From NCBI GenBank assembly GCA_948567375.1, contig OX419762.1, positions 35,569,034 through 35,633,033 on the forward strand: 64,000 nt of DNA. Direction: 5' to 3'. Positions 47,955 to 60,480 of this stretch are shown one piece after another. The stretch is from Lunularia cruciata. Its lineage: Eukaryota > Streptophyta > Marchantiopsida > Lunulariales > Lunulariaceae. The stretch's first letter is position 1. Each line of letters opens with the position of its first letter. The notes under the pieces were generated by a model. The model ran no database searches. It was not told the origin of the DNA and saw only the letters and a list, made by a program, of their open reading frames with translations. A program made the translations under genes and the position numbers.

Positions 47955-50225
47955 TGTGACAACCAACAAGTATCACTTTTGCGGTAATTAGATAAATAAA
48001 GTTCATTCTCACAAAGATACAAGTTAGAAATGGTCAAATACAAAGTAAAATGTAACAATGTAGTTCTTCTTGAGTTCATCTTTAATCTCTTAGGCAGAAA
48101 CCACACCCAAAAGAGTAACAAGCACTAATTCATAGTCTCATCACAAATTAACATTCCATAATCACAATACTATCCAATCTTTCCAAACCAAAGTTTGATT
48201 GTGATGATTTAGATTCTCTTGAAGACGGCTACTTCATTGAAAAAAAATCTTGCCTTAGAATTATATTCCATCCCTCCACTAAAAGCACAACTTCCTTGAT
48301 CAAAATCACCTCACATCACACTTCCATTGCACTCATAAATGCAAAATACTACCAACACTACAATTCCTCTCGGATCTATCAAGGCATTGCTTTGATTGCA
48401 CTTCACTCAACATCAAATGCGCAAAATGAAGATCAATGCTATGGAATCTAACATCCGACAAGCTCACTAACTTGCACTTTAAAATTCTTTAAACACTCAC
48501 AAATACACACATAAACTTGATATTCAGAATTAAGCTTAAACAATGAGCATTGAGATACAATACTTTGCTTTATCTATTGTCAAAATTTACAAATATTGAA
48601 CAACACACTAAAAATGCTTCATTTAAAGAGGCTAAGCATTAATAGTCAACTAACAACTATACCCTTCTACAACAATGTTACCAACTTGCAGATCCAAAAT
48701 GACAATGCACCTCTTTATATTTGCCTCTTCAGATCTCAAATCTGTTAAGATGCAGATCTGAAATGACAATGCACCTCTTCATATCTACCTCTTCAAATCT
48801 CAAAGCTTTTACTACTCTGATCTGATGTCAACCTCAACTTTGGCTTCCAAACCCAATGCTCCTTCAAGAATTTCCCCTTCTTTGGGTTTATCTAATACCA
48901 CTACATCCTCTACTCTTTCTTCTACTTCTTCACTATGAACTACAATTGCACTCATGGGTATTCTATCTATATATTTACCTTCTAACCCACTCTTCTGTAA
49001 TATCTCAGAGAGTGCATCTAAGGTAACTTGCACCCCTACCTCTCTTACTTTGCCTCAAATGTTCTTCTTTAGATTCAAAATCTCATCTTACTCCTTTCTT
49101 GCTAAATTTAACCTAAGACAAACATTCTCTCCTACTTCTAACATCTTCCTATCTACTCTCTCCCTTAAACTAATCAATAACTTATTCAACTGTACATCCT
49201 TTGCTTTCTACTTCCTCATCTCTTGCACTAGCACTTCCAATTCATTCAATCTTGCTTCCTCCAATTGAACTTTTGATACCATGCTCAGCATCACCTTCAC
49301 TCTCACTACTTCTTCCTCAACAGTCTCCCCCTAGGTATTTTTAGCTTCTCTCTCCTCTTGAAACTCCTCCTTGTACATCTTCACCTCATCTTCCAACTCA
49401 ACCTTTAATGCTTCCTTCTCCTTCACATTTTTCTTGATTTGCACTTCCACTCCTCTTATCAACCCGCACAACCTCTCCTTGTCATGACTTTGTGCAGTTA
49501 ATTGTGTTTTCCAAGTTTGATCTTTCTTTGCCACACTCTTTGCTTCTTCTACTTGAGCTTTACTCCAAAGTCTTAATCTCCTCACTCTTAGAGGCATCTC
49601 ATTCAAGCTTTCTCCTTCTTCCTCTACTAGACTTGCTTTGCTTGTTGCTTTGCTTGCACCTGCAATAAGCGTACTTTCCTTGATCTCCTACCTTTCAGGA
49701 CCCCCAACTTTGGCTTGGCTTCTTGAGTTTCTTCTATCTTTGTCCTCGGCAAATCCAAACATAGAATATCCTTTCATACGATCAATCGTGGCATGGAACT
49801 CTTGATCTTCATCTTTAGCATCATTCTCTCCCTATTGTTGAACTTCTGTCTCATCCTCACTTCCACTACTTGACTCTTCATTGAAAATCACACATTCTAC
49901 ATGAGTTCCTCCTAGCACTATCAACTTTCAGTCGTTCATGCCTTAGCCATTTTCTTGCTTGTACTTTCTTGGTTGAACCCCAAAGGAAAGTTATTATGCC
50001 ATCTTTGCATTGAGTTGATCACCCAAATGCAAAGTTTCCTTACTTCAAGTTTTGTTGTGACAAGTCTAATTTGAGTCCATCTTTCCTAACATGAAGTCAC
50101 TTTACTTTGGGTTTCAATCCAAAGACACAATTCTCTTTCTTTTAATGCCATTTGGGTTCAATACAACTTCAACTATACACTTCTTCCTCAAAATGTAACA
50201 GAAACAAAAAAATGTGGGTACCACA
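47955..50225 (-). repeat. Element B 3' LTR (2,271 bp)
   Basis: It begins tgtgacaaccaacaagtatcac and ends gtgggtaccaca next to the purine tract. Positions about 48574-49794 have no counterpart in the other LTR. It contains the LTR ORF on the minus strand. Confidence 0.88.
48812..50155 (-). pseudogene. LTR-resident ORF of element B
   Basis: This is the counterpart of the element A LTR ORF. The N-terminus, close to the LTR edge, reads MALKE-type sequence (clearer in the other LTR at 57375). A middle segment contains EFHATIDRMKG (near 49.78 kb). A coiled-coil segment lies at 49331-49606 (KKDQTWKTQLTAQSHDKERL; VEVQIKKNVKEKEALKVELE). The C-terminal segment lies at 48812-49033 and ends at a stop at 48812. 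It matches A in order and in the C-terminal RSGL/KSGL...D-R-(L/I)-P box. Function unknown. Confidence 0.68.
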
Positions 50226-50584
50226 TACCCCCTCCCTCAAATGTGAGAATCCACACAAACATTGACTTTGGGTTCTTTATACAAGGCCAAGTCTGTGGTC
50301 CAATATTTTCTAACTCTCCACTTGTTCACTTGTGGGAAAGGGAAAGGGATTGCCCTCCTGGTCTGCAAGTTGAATAGAGCCATTTTCATAAATGTGTATC
50401 GTAGGGTATAGTCCCATCTACCTTAGGTGCAGCTTGCTTGGAAAAAATATTTGGCAATTATCATTTTACAACACCAAATTGCCTTCCTTAACAACAATAG
50501 CTTGATTTGCTTGTCATGCTTGACTTTTTGCTTGTCTTGTACTTCCTTTGTGGTTTGCATTGCATTGTCTCTTTTCTCTTCTAA

Positions 50585-53500
50585 CTACATCAGCTGATGG
50601 AAACAAAGATCCAGGCTTTCTTCTTCCAATAATCGTTCTTCATACAAAATCTGATATGTCAGTACTTCAAATTCAACTAGTAGTATGGGATGCAAGCCGT
50701 TTGTTAGGAAGTAAAGCATTTGTTTCATGGTGATCTTTTCAGTTGTTCTATATGCACACAAAGCTGTAGATAACTTTGTGTCCCAATCATAGGCATAATT
50801 GAGTGTCACCTTATTCAAAATTTTGCACAACAATCCGTTTGCTTTCTCCGTTAGTCCATTTGCTTTTGGATTGTAAGGAGTCATCTTCCAGTTTAATCAA
50901 GAAGTACTTGGTTAATGCTTCCACCATGGAGTTCAAAAATTTGGTCCCCAGATCACTTACCAATTCCAGAGGGCATCCATAACATGAGATGATGTTTTGG
51001 AAGAAAAATTCTATGATTGTTTTTGCATCATCTCTCCAAGTTGCCTTGGCTTCAACCGTCTTGGTGGCATAATCAGTGCACACCAAGATGTATCTCTTCC
51101 TTGTGAATTAGATCATTGGTTGAATCGGACCCATAAAATCAATTCCACATTTCTTAAATAGGGTCAATGGCAAAATTGGTCTCAAAGGCCACTAGGAAGT
51201 AACTATCAGCTTTCTTATTCATTGACAAGCATCACAACTTTGTATATAGGCGTGAGTGTCCTTATACATCATAGGCCACCAATACCCCAATGAAAGAATC
51301 TTCTTTACAGTATTCTCTAGGGCATAGTGTCCTCCCAATGCTTCTAAGTGTAAGGACTTGATAACTCTTCCAACTATGTATGCCTCCAAGCATCTCCAAA
51401 GTACTTTTTTTTCATCATTTTAAATAAATTGTTGTGTTTTAGTTGGTACGGTCCCATCTTCCTGAGGAAGACTGCCCTCTATTCGGGTCCAACCTCTCAT
51501 GAAAATAGCAAGTATGCAAATAATGATATTTTGCCACATACCTTTGTACTTTGCATTGCCATTAAATGATATAACTCTTCATTAGGAAACCAATCATCAA
51601 CTTCCAAGTCTTGGTCTTGAGTTTCCAACCTAGATCTTAAGTTTGTATTCAAATGAAAAGCTCCATTCCTTACTTGTACAATATACCTGAATTCTTGTAA
51701 CAATAAGATCCATCTTAGAATTTGCCTAGACAAATCCACCTTCTTGACCAAATGTTGCAAAGCATAATGGTCCACATAGAAGATAAACTTGTATCCCAAA
51801 AACTAGTGGCAAAACTTCTTGCAAGCATACACCATTTTGAGTGCTTCTCTTTCAATTGTCAAATAGTTCTTTTCTCCAACTAAAAGCTTTCAACTGGCAT
51901 AGTAAATTGGATAATCTTTCTTCTTCTCGTCCTTTTGACTTAAAACAACTCTGATTGCCATGGAAAAAGTGTCCACATACACATGAAAAGGGGCATCCCT
52001 ATTTGGGACTCTCATAACAAGTGCTTCAACCAATTTTCTTCTTCAATTCTTAGAAAGCTTTTTCTTGTTTTGCTTCCCACATATAGTTTTTAGACTTCTT
52101 CAAAAGCTTTTTTTAGGGGTAGCAAGCACCACATAGTTTAACACAATGCATTTGTAGTATCCAACATGTCCCAATAAGGCCCTCAGCTCCTAGATGTTTT
52201 TAGGGGATTCCAAAGTTGAGATAACTTTCACCTTCTTGATATCAGCTTCAATACCTCAACTTGAGACCCAATGCCCCAGAAGAATACCTTCCTTCAGGGC
52301 AAAGAAGCATTTCTTTGGATGTAATGACAAGCTTGCAAATTGACACCTTTCAAAATTTTGGCAAAGATAATCTAAATGTACTTGTCTAAATGTACTTGTC
52401 TAAATGTACTTGTCTTTGCCCAAACACACAAAAATCATCAATGAAGACTTCCAAAAATTTGCACAAAAAATCTTTGAAGATTGCATTCATCACCCGCTGG
52501 AAAGTAGCATGGGCATTACACAACCCAAAGGGCATTTATTTGTAAGCAAAAGTGCTCCAATTGGTATTTAATTTGGTTTTGTCCTTAAATTCTTCTAGGA
52601 TGGATACTTGATTATAGCCTGAAAATCCATCAAGAAAACTATAGCAAGGATGACTATCTACTTGGTGCAAAATTGCATGAGTAAAAGGTAAGGGATGATG
52701 ATCCTTCCTTGTGATTGCATTTAACTTGCAAAATCTTGGCACGCTTGAATCTTCCCAATCTTCTTCTTTAGAATAATGACAATGGGAGAAACCCACTCAC
52801 TGCTCAAGACTAGAAAGATTATTCCGGCCCCTAAATACTTTTCAATCTCATCTTTCACCAATAATGGGTACTTTGGGTTCATGCGGTATTGTCTTTGCCA
52901 AAGCAAAACTGCACCTTCAACAAGATTAATTTGATGTTCTCTAAATTGGCATGGAATACTCGGCATTTGATCAATTGACTAGGCAAATACTCTATAAAAA
53001 GGCAGTGTATCCTGCCAACTAGGTACTCTATAAACAAGGCAATGTATCTTGCCACCTCCTCCAAAGTGATTGTCCTCAAAATCTTCAAAAAATTTCCTTT
53101 CAACAAGACAACATTTTGACAATCATTGGAGTTGATGACTCCTTCAACATGACTGACTTGCCTTAACTTGAGTCTAACCCAAATTTTTTTCACTTGAGGT
53201 AATGTTGTATGGGTCTTTGTCTTTGACCTCTACCTCATAGCATTCCAAGTAATTGACTTGGACCTCATCTTTGGAGTCTTTGGAAGACAAAGACAATGAA
53301 TCCTTAGATTCATCTTTGTCTTTTGACAAAGTTGTTCCCCGAGGTAGAGAGCCTTTGTCCAACTCATAGTCACCAACTTTTGGTCCTCAGACAAGATGTC
53401 CTTGAACCTCAAACTTTTTTGGTACCAATCCACAACAACTTGGGCACTATACAACCAGGGTCTTCCGATCAACAATGGGTAACCAGTTTTGGTTATTGAT

Positions 53501-54370
53501 CATAACACAGTGTTATTCAACTTGAAGGGCACCCCTCCAATGATCATGGTGATATTCAATAGCATACCCAAAGGCTGTCTCTTGGTTTGGTCTAAAAACT
53601 TCAAAATTTGGGATGTTGGTTCAAATGTGTGGTACCCCAATCGGTTTGCAATGTCCTCAACCATGACATTTACATTGCAACCCAAATCAATGGGTATCAA
53701 TGTTATCATGCAACCTATGATCTCCACATCTACTTTGGGAGATCCCAAATCTTCTTGCTCAACACAATAGATTGTGTGCAATTCTTTCTTGCTCATCGCC
53801 CTTACTTTCTTGAGGGTTGAACTCAGCTATTTCTTGTATAGCTTGTTGTCCTCCACAATTGCTTAAATGTAACATTAACATTTATAGATGCTAAATTTGT
53901 CACAATATTGTATTGGGGTACTCCTCCCAACTTCACCTTCTTCACCTTTGTCGTTGGGTTTGAAGTCTCTCTCCAGTCAAATTGGACTTTGGGGCGCTTC
54001 ATGATGGTGACCATAGTATTTGTGGTCTTAACTTGAGGTTCTTTGGGTTTACTCACCTTGGCTTGGATCAGATCTTTTATTTTGGATCTAATGTTTGCCA
54101 AAAAAACTGGAGGCTTTGTCTTTGTGTCCTCCTCCAAACTCATTTCCTGAGTTCTTTGTACCGCCTCTTTGATTTCTTTCTGCAAGGCCTTAGATTTGGC
54201 TTTGGATAGAATTTTCTTCTCCTTTGCAGAAAGACTAGCTTTTGGGCGTAGCCTCTTTGCCTTTTGTGAAGTTGAAGAAGTAGTACTTGCTTCTTTGGGA
54301 TCATGCTTCTTCTTACCAAAGCGTGTCTCAACTTTCAAAATTTCAAGGTCTAGCCATTCTCCTTCCAAAG
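50585..54370 (-). pseudogene. Element B pol: protease, RT, RNase H, integrase (decayed)
   Basis: Right to left: pre-protease and retropepsin-like segment (53500-54370, with PIDLGCNVNVMVEDIANRLG), then the RT N-terminus (52536-52966: SSEWVSPIVIILKKK). A broken palm follows, interrupted by 14-bp triplicate (52372-52413) and 44-bp duplicate (about 52986-53060) expansions. RNase H has FIFYVDHYALQHLVKK near 51.78 kb. Integrase has ELVSDLGTKFLNSMVEAL near 50.93 kb and MTPYNPKANGLTEKANGL near 50.87 kb. Frames are interrupted throughout. Confidence 0.85.
52372..52413. repeat. 14-bp tandem repeat, three copies
   Basis: The unit ctaaatgtacttgt is present three times head to tail inside the decayed RT region of element B. 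Element A has no such expansion at the corresponding place. Confidence 0.9.
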
Positions 54371-54489
54371 CTAGACTCCCTTCTTAAGATCTCTCCTCCT
54401 CAAGTGTTATACAATTTACATTTGTATCCCCTTTAGATTGAAGCAAAGCACATCAGTTGGGGTTTGTACATACTTCACCGGTGGTTCAG

Positions 54490-55950
54490 GTTAGGTGGTT
54501 GCGGGCATTAATTTCCATTGTGGCCCAATCCTTTATAATTTCCACATAGTGGAACATACCCAATCTAATGCCTTGGCTCAAGACAATTCAAAGACCACTG
54601 ACCCATTGAGCCACAATTGTAACATACACTCGGTGCAAAATTTTAACACCTATTCTAACCGCCCATTGGTGTGCTTCACTAGGAAGCATTGTTGTTGTAC
54701 TCCCTTGGTCCATACCTTGGACCTTGATACAATGTGCTTGCCTGAGGTTGTACCTCTTGAGTTTGGTACACTACTTCTTCTTCCTGACTTTGGTCCTAGC
54801 TTGGAACCTAATCAATTTGTTGCACTAGAAAAGCATTTTGGGTCAAAACACTCCATGTTTGCATGGCTTGATTTGCCACATGCATTTGGTCGGCCAAATG
54901 AAGGAGGATTTCTTTGGTCCTTCACCCCAATCACTTGAATCTTAAAATCCGCAAACTCTTTTATAAGGATCTCCGGCTTATCGTCAACCTTATTTACACT
55001 CTTTGTTGGGGGTATCAATGGTTTCTTTCCTCCTTGCTTTGTATTCTTCTTGGCTTTGAATCTTCTTTGGATTCCAAGGAACTTGAAGATGTGGAGGATT
55101 CTTCCAAAGAAGGGGATGTACTACAAGAAGCTCTTTGTCTTGGCTTCTTGCCTTTCTTCTCTTGATTTTTTTAGTTTTTCATAAGAGTGAGAGTGAGTCG
55201 CCTCATATCGGGCAATATGTTTAAGTACCTTGTCTAGGGAAGTTACATTCCTCTCCTTGGCAAAGATCTGGATCTCTGGTGATAGGCCATCAAGGAACTA
55301 GATGATGGCTTAGGCATCGGAGTAACCCACCACAACCGATTGCTTTGGGACATTCAAAAGGGCCACAAACCGCTCAGAGTAGTCTCTCAACTTCTCCTTC
55401 TTCCCTCTATCCAAATCATTGAGTGATGCAAAGACACTCATGTCATAGTCCACTTCCCAGAGTTGTTTCAAAAAGCTATTTTGCAAGTCCACCATGTTGG
55501 TGGTCTGAACTCCTTTTGGGTTACATGCGTGTACTACCTCCAAGATTTCTTTTGGAGAGAACTTGGGAAATTTGCATGCAATCCACAAAGTCATGTTCCT
55601 TATTGGCAAAGGAAATGACTTTGAATTCTTTGATTAATTTCTTAGGATCTTAAGCTTGTTCCGTCCTCTTGTATTTCTGATAAGAATATCGAGTGACAAG
55701 CAACAAAGTCATTCTTAAACTATATGGAGTGGGATGTGGTAGTGTTGAACTTGATGGCCCAACAAACTAACTAGAACTAAGGCCGTGTTGTTAGCCCATG
55801 GGTTCCAATTTGTCAAGTTCAAAGTTGGGTCTTTATCGACAACTTCTTCTTCTCTGGTTACATTGACTTCAACTTGTGTAGAAGGAAGGGGTTCAACACC
55901 CTCAAAGTGCACTTCAAGGTCCCTTTGATCCAACCAAGGAATCATATGGA
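54490..55950 (-). pseudogene. Element B gag (decayed)
   Basis: Segments homologous to the element A gag: N-terminal piece (55715-55945: VNVTREEEVVDKDPTLNLTN), capsid piece (55310-55609: MTLWIACKFPKFSPKEILEV; NSFLKQLWEVDYDMSVFASL) and the Lys-rich linker (54812-55018). The zinc-knuckle region near 54.6 kb is degraded. In-frame stops separate the pieces. Confidence 0.78.
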
Positions 55951-56380
55951 AGAGTTGTTGACACTCTTCTTCAGTTAGGATCCATGTTGTCTTCTCACAA
56001 ATAAATTATTTTATAAAGCCAACTCCGTTGACAATTTTTGAGGAAGTCAGAGTACTAAGGCACAACAAATAGGCCTGTCTATTTGAATCTTTCTTCTTCT
56101 TGGGATTTGGAGATGCAAAGTATCCTTGCCACCCATCTTCACATTCCTTTTGTTCAAGCTCTCACAAAGCTTCTTGAACTTTGTAAAGGGGCTAAAGATC
56201 CAATATCTCCTTTTCAGCTACTTCACTTGTGGTTGGGCTCTTCTGGCATTCTTCTTCTTCATGTTGCAAAGTTTTTTTATAAGCTCTCTCCTCATGTTTT
56301 TCTCTTGATGTAGACATTCATATTGATTGTGACCTTAGTGTGAGACTTGGCTTTGTATTCTTCCACTTCCAAGATTTGTA

Positions 56381-56398
56381 TCCCCAACAGCAGTGCCA
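56381..56398 (-). other. Element B primer-binding site
   Basis: The minus strand reads TGGCACTGCTGTTGGGGA inside the 5' LTR, a diverged tRNA-Asp-like primer site at the same position as in element A. Confidence 0.6.
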
Positions 56399-56405
56399 AA
56401 AATCA

Positions 56406-57449
56406 TGTGACAACCCAACAAGTATCACTTTTGTAGTAATCAGGTAAATAAAATTGTTTTCTCACAAAGTTACCAGTCAAAAATAGTCAAATGCAAAGTA
56501 AAATGTAACAATGAAGTTCTTCTTGAGTTTGTCTTTAATCTCTCAGGTAGAAACCACACCCAAAAGAGAGATTAACAAGCACTGATTTGCAGTCTCATCA
56601 CAATACTATCCAATCTTTCCAAACCAAATTTTGACTGTGATGATTCAGATTCTCTCAAAGATGGCTACTTCATTGCAAAATGATCTTGCCTCAAGATTGC
56701 ATTCCACCCCCTCCACTAAAGGCACAACTTCCTTGATCAAAAAATTTTCACATCAAACTCACATTGTACTCATAAATGCAGAATACTACCAACACTACAA
56801 TTCCCCTTAGATCTATCAATGCATTGCTTTGATTGCACTTCACTTAGGATCAAACACACAAAATGAAGATTAGTGTTGTGGAATCTAACATTCAACAAGC
56901 TCACTAACTTGCACATCAAAATTCTCCAAACACTAACAAACATACACACAAACTTGATACTCAGAACTAAGGTTAAACAATGAGCACTAAGATACAATAC
57001 TTTGCTTTATGGAACTCTTCATCTTCATCTTCATCTTCAATATTGTTCTCTCTCTGTTGCTGAAATTTTGTCTCATCCTCACTTCTACTGCTTGACTCTT
57101 CACTAAAAATCACACATTCTACATGAGTTCCTCTTGGCACTATCAAGTTTTAGTTGTTTGTGCCTTAGCCATTTTCTTGCTTGTACTTCATTTGTTGATA
57201 ATCCCAAAAGAAAGTTGTTACACTGTCTTTGCATCAGGTTGATCACCCAAAGGTAAATTTTCCTTACTTTGGGTTTTGTTGTGACAAGTCCAATCTGAGT
57301 CCTTCTTTCTTGACACAAAGTCACTTTACTTTGGGTTTCAACCCAAAGACAATTTTCTCCTTCTTTTAATGCCATTTGGGTTCAATATAACTTCAACTGG
57401 ACACTTCTTCTTCAAAATTAACAAAAACAAAAAAGATGTGGGTACCATA
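56406..57449 (-). repeat. Element B 5' LTR (1,044 bp, lacks 1.22 kb of the LTR ORF)
   Basis: It matches the other LTR at both ends, but jumps from tttgctttat (57001-57010) straight to ggaactcttc, skipping the equivalent of 48574-49794. The N-terminal part of the LTR ORF is kept (57103-57375, with MALKEGENCLWVETQSKV). The right end reads gggtaccata where the partner has gggtaccaca. Confidence 0.87.
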
Positions 57450-60400
57450 ATGATTTGTAGCAAATGCGGACTCCAACTCTCTTCACACCTTTAATGGCAT
57501 AAAAGAGGTTGTTTAAGCATTTGGAAAGTGTGATGATGGATAACTTCCATGAGTTTAGGAGAGCTCACTTAGACAAAATTGAGTTATGGAGATAGTATTG
57601 GTCTTTGAACTATATCTCCATTACTTTAGGCTCAATTTCTAGGGGTAGATTGGCATTACCCACGAGTTCTAGCTCTAATAGCATTGGTGGATCTCTTGGA
57701 GATTGTGCTTCTATGAGTGGAGCTACTATAAAAGGTTGTGTAGTATTGGGGTTTAACTCCATGGTGGAGTTTTTCTAGTGTTTGAGGCAAAACTACCAAA
57801 GAATTTGAATTGACAAGCTGAGGAGCTTGCAAGAGTTCCAATAGAAGGTCGGAGAGAGCCTATGCAAGGCATAAACTTGCATGAGATGGCTGATCAATTT
57901 AACTCCAAGAGGTACTAGGGCCTAGTTAGTCCAATTTTGGTATGGGATATTGGACGTGAGTTGCAACATAGAGTACATGATGCTACATTGTTACATGATA
58001 CTTCACCTACTTTGGTAATAGTCTTTGGTTTGGTTTAGCATATAAAGCTCAACATGGTGGGAGGAGAGAGGGGTGACATCTGGATTTGGTAGGGAGATCA
58101 CATCCACAATTGTTACTTCTTCCAGAGTGCAGCAAAGTGCATCATGCCATGTTGGTTTTTAAGGACATGGTGGAGAGCCTAGATCCTATGGAGCCAGTGG
58201 AAGGCCTATAACACCCATTTGTGCATGTGTGTGGTATTGTGATATTTAGCTTAGTATAACATGTACTTGAGGGATATTATTTATACAGATGAAGGATGGT
58301 TCTACATGATTAGCTAAACTTATTCATAGCTAAGATAGAGAGGACCTTACTTTAGAGGAAGTGGAAAAGATGAGCACCATTATTTTGGATTCTAATGTAT
58401 TGACTTGGTACTATTCCTAGGTGTTTGGCTTTGAGGAAAGAGTTGAGAACTCTTGGATTCACAAGCCTTTTTGTTTTGATTCTTCTATAGTCCAAGGATA
58501 GCTCATGTAAAGGAATCTTTGACTTAGTTGTTGGGTCAAGGTAAGATAACATGCTTAGTGGAATATGCCCATGTAGATGGATATTCTTTTTGACTTGACT
58601 TGAATTTTAGCCTAGTAACTTGAGTTACTTTGGTAAATAGTAAGTTTAGAGTGTAAATATTTCAAAAGTATATAATCAAGGAATGAGGAGTTACTCATCA
58701 TCCTTTCATTTGCAACTATCTCTCTCTCATTGAGTTCTCTAGTGAGCAATGTCTTGAGTCTTGGGGTGTTAGCCTTGGAGAAGTATGATAGAGTTGAGGT
58801 TCTTTGCTTACTTAGTCCATGGTGCATTAATATAATAGCCATTAGAGGTTCATCTTGAGTGAGAGACAGGCTAGCTCACATTCTTTGTTCCATTGCCAAG
58901 ATCTCTCTAGAAGACAAGATAATGTTCCGTGTACAATTCTATATTAGACAGAAGGAGGCTATGAGAGCTCACTTGGAGAAAACTTTAGGGGAGGAGAGGG
59001 CTGAACTTATGTAAGAAAATTGCAACCTCTTTTTATACCCTATAGTTCATTATGATGTATTTGAGATGATTTTGTATATCTTATACACATGAGAGGATTT
59101 GGAGAGATTGTGTGAGATGGATTGCAGATTTTGGGGATAAAGGTGATTTTTGCAAAATCCCAAATTTGAGATCTAGACTTGAAATTTCTACACATGATAG
59201 CTTGGAATATCCTTCAGTTAACACACTTGAAATTATTGTGAGAACTACTATGCGCACTGAGCTAGAATTTTTGAAAGTGGATAAGGTAAACTGTTCACGC
59301 AATTGCATGTTCTCTGGAAAATTGTACAAAGTCCGCTATTTCTTCAATTTTCAGTGGATTTTTTTGAAACTTCCCAAGAAAACTTAGTTTATTATATCCT
59401 ACCTTTTGGCACAAAATTTAGAGAAAGATCATTTTTGTGTAGGGAGAAATGAGTTTCTAAAGGGAGGGGGATGGTTTTCAGACCAAATCTGAAATATGTG
59501 TGCTAAATAAAAAGGTGCCTAGGCCAAATAGCTAAATGAAAAGATTTGAAATTTTTCAAGGAGGGACACCTTGGAGTTTTGGTTAAGTGTGAAAAATTTA
59601 AGAGGACTGTGACATACCAGTTGAGATATTTGAGTGACATTGTGAGGAAGGGTCAATTTTATAGAGTTTAGATCTCATGCATGAGGAGTGTGAGAGCAAC
59701 AAAAAACATGTTTGAGTGTTTAGACTCACCTAGGGAAGATGGAGGGTCACCAAGAGTGAAAATTGAGGCTATGCAAGGTTCCACAAGGATTGAGGTGATT
59801 TTATGGGTGGATTTGAGGAAAAGAGTTTAGAATAGAATTTGAAGAGAGTGTTGAGAGGATCCAAAAACCTACACCGCTTGGAGGAAAGGGTGACTCTAAG
59901 TGTTTTCTATATAGAGAGAAGGGACATAAGGCAAGTTCATGTCCATTGACTTTGGAGGGCAAGAGATTGAGGGAAAGGAGAGGCTTACTTGACTTTGGTT
60001 TTCATGTTGGACCTTCTTCACCAAGATTGGGAGGGAGATGATCTAAGACCAAGGAGTTGTGTGAGGTTTGTGGAGTGGAAGGACTTCCAAAAGGACATGA
60101 GTATAGTGGAGTAAAAGCAATTTTGGAGACTTTGGTGAAGGATCTTGGAGAGAGTCTTAGTACAACTACAGAAATACTTTCACTTTCATCAACTAGTTCT
60201 CAAGATTAATAATGGAGAGAATGTTTCAACTTATGGATAAACTATCCATGAGAGTTCGATTAATATGCACTCTAGGATTTTATGTTGCTATAGAAATCTT
60301 ATGAGAGTTCGATTAATATGCACTCTAGGATTTTATGTTGCTATAGAAATCTTAGAGCAAACTTAACCTTTTGTGTTCCCTAGAATGGATTACTCTCAAA

Positions 60401-60480
60401 TGGTATATACTCCATTAGTTATAGAGTGCGAGAAAAAGAAACAAATTTGAGATAAAAGAAAGATAGTGAGGAGTTAAGGT
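57450..60480 (+). pseudogene. Decayed plus-strand retroelement sequence with a zinc-knuckle remnant
   Basis: Coding texture on the plus strand is patchy. A segment at about 58860-59010 reads DRLAHILCSIAKISLEDKIM and a charged helix (QKEAMRAHLEKTLGEERAEL). A segment at about 59890-60210 contains a CCHC-type knuckle, KCFLYREKGHKASSCP (Cys at 59901), whose second Cys is Tyr. A 53-bp perfect tandem duplication follows at 60248-60353. No LTR boundary or primer site was found. It may be the 5' part of element D or a separate older element. Confidence 0.4.
60248..60353. repeat. 53-bp perfect tandem duplication
   Basis: Two identical copies start atgagagttcgattaata at 60248 and 60301. Their identity in otherwise decayed sequence indicates a recent local duplication or an assembly artefact. 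Confidence 0.92.

Larger units (their letters stand above)
47955..57449 (-). mobile_element. Element B: second ORF-bearing-LTR gypsy element related to A
   Basis: In minus orientation: 5' LTR (56406-57449), primer site (56381-56398), gag, protease, RT, RNase H, integrase, purine tract (from 50226) and 3' LTR (47955-50225). LTR ends (TGTGGTACC-type and TTGTCACA) and the internal order match element A. Sequence identity to A is visible throughout but clearly diverged. The flanking five bases (gtgag left, atgat right) do not form a target duplication, so an end may have decayed or rearranged. Reading frames are broken in many places. Confidence 0.9.
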
